Positions 14,012 through 18,166 of a DNA stretch of 18,166 nt are shown here, one piece after another. Positions within the stretch are counted from its first letter, which is position 1, and each line of letters opens with the position of its first letter. Source of the DNA: Chloroflexota bacterium (GTDB taxonomy: Bacteria; Chloroflexota; Limnocylindria; Limnocylindrales; CSP1-4); contig JAJYGO010000486.1 in assembly GCA_021785115.1 (NCBI GenBank), forward strand, positions 1 through 18,166, written 5' to 3'. Both the position numbers and the translations under genes were made by a program. The notes beneath the pieces are model-generated. The model worked only from the letters and a program-made list of their open reading frames with translations, was not told the DNA's origin and did no database searches.

Positions 14012-15274
14012 TCAGATCCCGATCGGCCCGAGCGCGCCCCACACGTCCACCACCGGGCGGTCCCCGAGCTCGAGCGTCCGGTACGCCCGGTGCGGCGCGC
14101 CGATCACCAGGATCTCGCTCGCCTCCAGCACGTCCGCCAGCGGCACCAGGCGTGGGTCGTGAACATACGGGTCGGTGCACAGGACACGCGCGCCTTCCCA
14201 GGCCAGCAGCTTGCGCAGCTTGTAGCTGAGCGAGGCACGGACGTCGTCCGACTCGGCCTTGAAGGCCATCCCGAGGATCCCCACTGTCCGGCCCCGCAGC
14301 TCACCGTAGCGGCGCTTCATGGCGCTCACCAGGTAGGCGGGGAGTCCTTCATTGATCTGCATGGCCGCCTGGCCCATCGGGAAGTGATCCGAGGTGAATG
14401 CCGCCAGCTGCATGGTGTCCTTCAGAAGGCACGGGCCCGCGGCGAAGCCGGGCGAGGGCAGATCCGCGGCGCGCGGGTAGTCGCGACGGATCGCGTCGAG
14501 CACCGCCTGGTAGTCCACCCCGGCCGCGTCCGCGATCATGAAGAACTGGTTCGCCACGGCGAACTTCATGTAGCGCCAGGTGTTGGTGAGGAGCTTGGCC
14601 AGCTCCGCCTCGCGTGTGCCGGTGCGGATGATGGAGACCCCGAGCTGTCGGAACAGCGCCTCGGCGCGGTCGCCAGCGCGAGCGTCGTCGGCCCCGACGA
14701 CCTGGGGGAGCGTCCCGAGCTCCTCGAGCGCGTGCCCCTCGGCAATCCGCTCCGGGCAGAACGCCACGTCCACTGCCAGCCCACGATCGGCCAGGTTCTT
14801 GGCCACGTACTCGGTGGTGCCGGGGTAGACCGTGCTGCGCAGCACCACCAGGGCCCCCGGACGCAGGTGCGGCGCAACCTGATCGAGGGTCCGCTCGAAG
14901 ATGGTCATGGCGGGGTTCAGGAACTCGTCGATCGGCGTGCCGATCACCACCACCACCACGTCGCTGCGGGCGAGCATGGCAGCATCGCCCGAGAGCTCGA
15001 GGGCCCCGGCAGCGAGCATCTCGCGGAGCAGTGGCTCCGCGCCGGATTCCAGGAACGGCACCTCGCCGCGCCCGATCCGCTCGAGCGTCGCGGCCGAGAT
15101 GTCCTGGATGCCCACCCGCATGCCCGTGCGGGCGAAGCTCAGGGCGAGCGGCAGCCCGACATGCCCGCCACCGCCCACCACGACGACGTCGAGGATATCA
15201 ACCTCCCTCGCGCGCCTGTCCGCGCGTCCCTGCCTGGGGCGTCTCCGTGACGTCGGCGGGCTGTTGACCGCCAA
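14012..15274 (-). CDS. UDP-glucose/GDP-mannose dehydrogenase family protein
   Basis: 420 residues from TTG 15274, chosen because AGGAGG (15287-15282) is exactly seven bases upstream; the ATG at 15280 is only one base from that site. The first 25 residues are an Arg-rich extension, then DVVVVGGGGHVGLPLAL (NAD site, 29-45), VVVIGTPIDEFLNP, VVLRSTVYPGTTE, FCPERIAEGHALEEL and AGPCLLKDTMQLA with the catalytic Cys at about 282. The C-terminal domain has GILGMAFKAESDDVRASLSYKL, which matches the family's UDP-binding domain. The enzyme oxidises a UDP-hexose C6 alcohol to the uronic acid with two NAD. The wording is closest to WecC/WbpA and Ugd types; the substrate is not decided. First gene of operon B. 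Confidence 0.88.
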   Translation of the reverse strand: MAVNSPPTSRRRPRQGRADRRAREVDILDVVVVGGGGHVGLPLALSFARTGMRVGIQDISAATLERIGRGEVPFLESGAEPLLREMLAAGALELSGDAAMLARSDVVVVVIGTPIDEFLNPAMTIFERTLDQVAPHLRPGALVVLRSTVYPGTTEYVAKNLADRGLAVDVAFCPERIAEGHALEELGTLPQVVGADDARAGDRAEALFRQLGVSIIRTGTREAELAKLLTNTWRYMKFAVANQFFMIADAAGVDYQAVLDAIRRDYPRAADLPSPGFAAGPCLLKDTMQLAAFTSDHFPMGQAAMQINEGLPAYLVSAMKRRYGELRGRTVGILGMAFKAESDDVRASLSYKLRKLLAWEGARVLCTDPYVHDPRLVPLADVLEASEILVIGAPHRAYRTLELGDRPVVDVWGALGPIGI

Positions 15275-15317
15275 GACCATCCCTCCTGCTCGCACGCGGC
15301 TGGTCCCTGCACCATCC

Positions 15318-15355
15318 GGTCGCGCGACCTTACCCCGTCCTGCCCCGCCCGCCAA
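15318..15355 (-). promoter_or_regulatory. promoter of operon B with a palindrome at the start region
   Basis: On the minus strand, TTGGCG (15355-15350), a 17-base spacer and TAAGGT (15332-15327) form a reasonable sigma70-type promoter. The predicted start is near 15320, giving a leader of about 46 bases that contains AGGAGG. A perfect 12-base palindrome GGTCGCGCGACC (15318-15329) covers the end of the -10 box and the start site and could be an operator. Match quality is moderate. Confidence 0.4.
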
Positions 15356-15455
15356 TGGTACCGAAGGACCACGCCGGCAGCGGATCGCGCCGTTGACGTG
15401 CCGTTGCACCTTCGTCAGGCTGGCAGCGTGACAGTGCAGCAGCCAACTCCGTAGC

Positions 15456-16415
15456 GTGGGCGAAACCGACACGGCAGACACCGTGGCACGCGCAGCGTCG
15501 TCCCCTGGTGCGACGGTGCGCGCGGGGCCACTTGACCGCGTGCTGGACGCCACGAATGGCCTGCGCCTGGCGGCCGGCCGGATCGGCCTGCCGGCCTGGT
15601 TCGCGGTCATCGACCTGCTGTGGATCGTGAACCCCACCGCCCTCGGGATCGACGCTCGCCACTACCAACGGGCCGCAGACGCCTGGCTCAGCGGGGGCGA
15701 TCCGTGGAAGGTGACCGAGCACGGGATCGCTTACTCCGCGGGGCCGCACACGCTCCTCTTCTACGCACCCACGAGCCTGCTGCCGGCATGGGCATCGGCT
15801 GCCCTCTGGATGGCGGCCGGCCTCGCGGCATCCGCCTGGCTCGTGCGACGACTCGGCCTTCCGTGGTGGTGGCTGGCCTTCCCGCCGCTGGCACACTCGA
15901 TCTGGAACGGCAACCCGCAGACGATTGCCCTCGCGCTGCTCGTGCTGGGCGGCCCGCTCGCCGCGGCGCTGGCTGCCGGGCTCAAGCTGTACACGGGCGT
16001 CGCCCTGGTGAAGCGCTGGCGGGAAGGATTGGTTGCCGCGGCCGTGCTCCTCGTCACGCTCCCGCTGCTGCCCTGGCAGCTGTACCTGCACGACGGGCTG
16101 GGGGTGGCCAACCTCGCGGCAACAAGCTGGAATGGGAGCGCCTGGCGGTTTCCGATCCTGATCCCGCCCACGCTGCTCGCGCTGTGGGTGTTGCGCGACC
16201 GCGGCGCGGAGTGGCTCGCCATTCCGGCGGTGTGGCCGGCCACCGAGTTCTACTACGTGGCGATGGCGCTGCCGGCCGTGGCGGGGTATCCCGTGCTGGC
16301 CGCCCTGCTGGCCCTCCCCATGCCGCTCATGACGCCGCTCGTGGTGATGGGGTATGCCGCGTGGGTGCGCTGGCCGGGACATGAGATCCGCGTGCGGCGC
16401 TTGCGACCAAGCTAG
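15456..16415 (+). CDS. Small GT87-like (DUF2029) membrane protein
   Basis: 319 residues from GTG 15456; no good Shine-Dalgarno precedes it and GTG 15483 is an alternative. A soluble N-terminus of about 45 residues leads to about eight hydrophobic segments. The first outer loop reads NPTALGIDARHYQRAADAWLSGGDPW with Asp66, the GT87 acidic loop, and HTLLFYAPTSLLPAW stands where YPP usually lies. SIWNGNPQTIALALLVLGGPLAAALAAGLKLYTGVALVKRW supplies the N-x-N and LK segments. Like the gene at 10263-11180 it is shorter than the typical 400-residue family member. It is transcribed away from operon B. The gap 16416-16598 to the right contains a 10-base palindrome (CGACCGGTCG, 16418-16427) and nothing else I can name. 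Confidence 0.68.
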   Translation: MGETDTADTVARAASSPGATVRAGPLDRVLDATNGLRLAAGRIGLPAWFAVIDLLWIVNPTALGIDARHYQRAADAWLSGGDPWKVTEHGIAYSAGPHTLLFYAPTSLLPAWASAALWMAAGLAASAWLVRRLGLPWWWLAFPPLAHSIWNGNPQTIALALLVLGGPLAAALAAGLKLYTGVALVKRWREGLVAAAVLLVTLPLLPWQLYLHDGLGVANLAATSWNGSAWRFPILIPPTLLALWVLRDRGAEWLAIPAVWPATEFYYVAMALPAVAGYPVLAALLALPMPLMTPLVVMGYAAWVRWPGHEIRVRRLRPS

Positions 16416-16598
16416 ACCGACCGGTCGATGCGGTGCCACGGCAATCCTCTAACCGCATCTGCCAAGCAAGGACGCATCCCGACTCGTCGTTGAAGCTTCA
16501 CGTACCACGTAGCCCTGCCGCGGGCGAGCGGAGGCGGGCGTGGGCGATCGATGGCCCACTCGGCCGGCCACCCCGCCCCGATCCTGCGTGCCCACGGA

Positions 16599-16634
16599 AG
16601 GAGGCCCGCCGCTCTGTGGGGCTGCGGGCCTCCT
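16599..16634. terminator. hairpin terminator downstream of secreted protein gene
   Basis: An 11-base perfect stem (AGGAGGCCCGC, 16599-16609, with GCGGGCCTCCT, 16624-16634) encloses a 14-base loop. It lies 24 bases past the stop of the minus-strand gene and can also receive transcripts from the plus-strand gene ending at 16415. There is no real T-tract on either side (only GTTGTGT on the plus side), so termination would depend on the GC-rich stem, as is common in high-GC bacteria. Confidence 0.65.
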
Positions 16635-16658
16635 GTTGTGTCGCAACTGCGACGAGTG

Positions 16659-17462
16659 CTACAGCCCCAGGTACGTGATCGTGAAGCTCAGCGACCCGAC
16701 GTTGTCGGGGTAGTAGGTGTCGTTGACGTTCAGGGTGATGCTGCCGCTCGCCGACAGAGTGTAGCTGTACGCGTGGGCGGGGTTGAAGGCGCCCCAGTCG
16801 ACGCACGCGCCGTTGACGAACAGGCGGCCCCGGCAGGCACCGAGGCCCGGCCACCCCTCCTGCCAGGTCAAAGCCTCGTTGTAGCCGTTGTAGCCGTTGT
16901 TGTACTGGGCATCGACCAGGCCGAACGTGGCGTTGAACCACTCGCCGCTGACCGAGATCTCGAACTGCCCGTTCAGGCCGGACGGGAGCGTGACCGTGGC
17001 GCCGCTCGGTGATGCGGAAACCACGGTGCCGGAGGCGACCGCCGGGTTCACCAGGTAGACGCACACGTTGTACGGGTTGGACCCGATGAAGTAGCCGGAC
17101 GTGGTTGTGCCGGCGATGGCCGGATCGCTGTTCACATAGGTGAACGGAGCTGTCACCAGGCCCATCGGATTGCAGTTCGGGTTGGGAGTCGGGCTCCCGG
17201 TCCCATCCGGCCCGGTGAGGGGCCGGAACTGCAGCCAGACGTCCGCGTTCGTCCAGTTGTTCTGGGCGCCCGCTGAATTCGTCCGGTGCGTCTCGTTGAT
17301 GATCCCGCTCGCCGAGCGAACGAAAGTGGCCGTGTACGTGCCAGCCCATGTGACGCTGGCCGCCGGGGTTGCCGTGATCCCGGTTGCCGGTGCGGCCATG
17401 GCTGGAGCGGCCACGACCGCGGCGAGCATGCTCGCGAGGATGAATGCTGAGATCCGTCGCAT
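16659..17462 (-). CDS. Secreted beta-rich protein with LecA-like C-terminal motif
   Basis: 267 residues from ATG 17462 with GGAGGAAG nine or so bases upstream. The N-terminus MRRISAFILASMLAAVVAAPAMAAPA is a clear Sec signal peptide with cleavage near residue 23-26. The mature part is Thr/Ser/Asn/Gly-rich, predicted all beta, with four Cys that could form two disulphides. A short repeat codes for GYNGYN in the middle. The C-terminus SITLNVND-x4-DN-x-GSLSFTI (about 241-261, Asn247-Asp248 and Asp253-Asn254) resembles the calcium- and galactose-binding end of LecA/PA-IL-like modules found in many exported proteins. No LPXTG, lipobox or membrane anchor. It probably works at the cell surface or outside, possibly binding the polysaccharide made next door (inference). 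Confidence 0.72.
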   Translation of the reverse strand: MRRISAFILASMLAAVVAAPAMAAPATGITATPAASVTWAGTYTATFVRSASGIINETHRTNSAGAQNNWTNADVWLQFRPLTGPDGTGSPTPNPNCNPMGLVTAPFTYVNSDPAIAGTTTSGYFIGSNPYNVCVYLVNPAVASGTVVSASPSGATVTLPSGLNGQFEISVSGEWFNATFGLVDAQYNNGYNGYNEALTWQEGWPGLGACRGRLFVNGACVDWGAFNPAHAYSYTLSASGSITLNVNDTYYPDNVGSLSFTITYLGL

Positions 17463-17695
17463 CGACGATCTTCCTCCGCTCACGCCACAGGCCGGTCTCG
17501 CCACTGGCTGGCCGCGCGAACAGCGAACAGCACCGGAGCGGCGTCTTCGCGCAGCCCGTATGAGAGGTGCGTTGCGGCTCACCGGCTTGCAGTGCGATGG
17601 GGTCACCCCGCTGCACGTTGCAGTTGCCTTGAAAGCCAACGCGGGCAGGCAACGAACGTCGCAGGTCCGACCTCGTCGCGCGGCGGGAGCCTCTG
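17463..17695 (-). other. structured 5' region of the secreted protein gene
   Basis: No gene is visible here. On the minus strand, GGCTT (from 17637-17633) can pair with AAGCC (17588-17584), enclosing CTGCA-ACG-TGCAG (17623-17611) and GGGG-TGA-CCCC (17609-17599). A competing pairing of TGCAG with the CTGCA at 17593-17589 is also possible. This would give a small multi-branch fold about 120 bases before the start codon. I compared it with c-di-GMP-I and cobalamin riboswitch consensus sequences and it does not match either convincingly. Confidence 0.3.
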
Positions 17696-17944
17696 CTACT
17701 CCCCCGCGTACAGCCCCCGATCCACCCCCAGCCGCTCGAACAGCTCCACGAACCTGCGCCGGAACTCCGACCGCGAGAAGCGCTCGGCCTGAGCGCGGAG
17801 GGCGGCACGGTCGAAGGAGGACGAGTCGAGCCGCCCGATCGCCTGGGCGAGGGCGTCGGGGGTGGCGTCCCGGCAGTGCTGGAAAAGCGCTGACGGCGGA
17901 GGCTCTTCAGCGACGACAGGATAGGGTGTCGGGCTGCCCTCGGG
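17696..17944 (-). pseudogene. C-terminal remnant of a GT4 glycosyltransferase
   Basis: The minus-strand frame from 17944 to the TAG at 17696-17698 encodes 82 residues with no usable start codon near its 5' end. It ends with the recognisable tail of GT-B/GT4 enzymes: FQHCRDATPDALAQAI, then GRLDSSSFDRAALRAQAERFSRSEFRRRF and a short ending VELFERLGVD. In intact enzymes this follows the nucleotide-sugar-binding domain (typically '...G.LF....P..LA.AI..L....FD..ALR..AERFS...F'). The whole N-terminal domain and the nucleotide-binding loop are absent; upstream in the same frame is a TGA that ends the zinc-finger gene. It looks like what is left after a deletion or recombination that joined a different gene at about 17930-17945. 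Confidence 0.6.
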
Positions 17945-18163
17945 TCACCCCCTCCCGGCTTGGCGGAGGACGGCGGCCAGGAGCCGCCTGACCTCGGCGG
18001 GGTCGGCCGGCAGGGAGGCGTCGCGCCGACCGCGGGTCTCGGCCCGGAGCCGGTAGGCGCGCTGGCGGCAGGCAGGGCTGCAGAAGAGGCGCCGGCGCCC
18101 GGTGGCCGCCCGGTCGAGCGGGGCGCCGCAGACCAGGCAGCCCGGTGTTCGGTGACGGAACAC
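17945..18163 (-). CDS. Small treble-clef zinc-finger protein
   Basis: 72 residues from GTG 18163, three bases from the window edge, so a longer N-terminus cannot be excluded. A C-x2-C pair (Cys9, Cys12 in GCLVCGAPL) and a second C-x3-C pair (FCSPACRQRAYRLR) could bind one zinc. The FCS-x2-CRQRAYR phrase recurs in small actinobacterial, Chloroflexota and phage proteins of unknown function and suggests nucleic-acid binding. The C-terminal helix is Arg/Ala/Leu-rich. The stop is directly followed, in the same frame, by the GT4 remnant. The neighbourhood gives no direct hint of role. Confidence 0.55.
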   Translation of the reverse strand: MFRHRTPGCLVCGAPLDRAATGRRRLFCSPACRQRAYRLRAETRGRRDASLPADPAEVRRLLAAVLRQAGRG

Positions 18164-18166
18164 GCT

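Noticed and set aside
13125..14162. 345-residue plus-strand open frame antisense to the SDR gene
   Set aside because: The minus strand has Rossmann and YxxxK motifs; the plus frame is a shadow.
14090..15250. 386-residue plus-strand open frame antisense to the dehydrogenase
   Set aside because: The minus strand encodes a complete dehydrogenase with NAD site and catalytic Cys; the plus frame has no recognisable domain.
15393..15421. promoter for the GT87-like gene at 15456 (TTGACG then CAGGCT)
   Set aside because: The -35 is good but the -10 matches the consensus at only two positions.
17470..17640. c-di-GMP-I or cobalamin riboswitch in the leader of the secreted protein gene
   Set aside because: Pieces such as AAGCCGGTGAG and GAGACCGGCC recall cobalamin elements and GGCAA recalls c-di-GMP-I, but order and spacing do not fit either consensus.

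Overview
This is a high-GC bacterial window with many GTG and TTG starts, densely packed genes and almost no intergenic space inside the membrane and sugar clusters. It has no rRNA, tRNA, CRISPR array or insertion sequence. Gene content and style (paired glycosyltransferases and UPF0104 membrane proteins, several small toxin-antitoxin pairs, a likely leaderless promoter, GTGA start/stop overlaps) suggest a Chloroflexota lineage of the Limnocylindria/Ellin6529 kind, or possibly an actinobacterium. No marker gene is present, so this placement is an inference.

Left part (1-4085, all + strand) is an accessory strip. It holds the 3' end of an AbrB-type antitoxin with a RelE/ParE-like toxin; an excisionase/MerR-type HTH gene with a putative promoter and upstream palindrome, followed by an unrecognised 154-residue protein; an orphan RmlC-like cupin epimerase; a VapB/CopG antitoxin with a PIN-domain toxin; and a stand-alone COG1373-type ATPase (AAA plus DUF4143) whose start codon lies inside a striking tandem palindrome.

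Middle part (4261-16415) is a polysaccharide or glycoconjugate locus. Leftward operon A (7327 to 4261) encodes a GT2 glycosyltransferase, a UPF0104/LPG-synthase-TM membrane protein and a GT-C-type membrane glycosyltransferase, joined by 4-base overlaps. A divergent + strand pair (7403-10479) encodes two more large GT-C-like membrane proteins. Leftward operon B (15274 to 10263) encodes a nucleotide-sugar dehydrogenase, an SDR epimerase/dehydratase, a second UPF0104 protein, a second (DPM1-like) GT2 and a short GT87-like membrane protein. The tail of operon B overlaps the tail of the + strand pair by 217 bases. A divergent + strand gene (15456-16415) encodes another small GT87-like protein. Together the set fits a route in which activated, oxidised or epimerised sugars are made in the cytoplasm, GT2 enzymes charge a polyprenyl-phosphate carrier, and GT-C enzymes use the lipid-linked sugar outside the membrane. 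The substrates cannot be read from sequence.

Right part (16599-18166, - strand) holds a hairpin terminator, a secreted beta-rich protein with a signal peptide and a LecA/PA-IL-like C-terminal motif, a roughly 230-base leader able to form hairpins, an N-terminally missing GT4 glycosyltransferase remnant, and a small treble-clef zinc-finger protein at the window edge.
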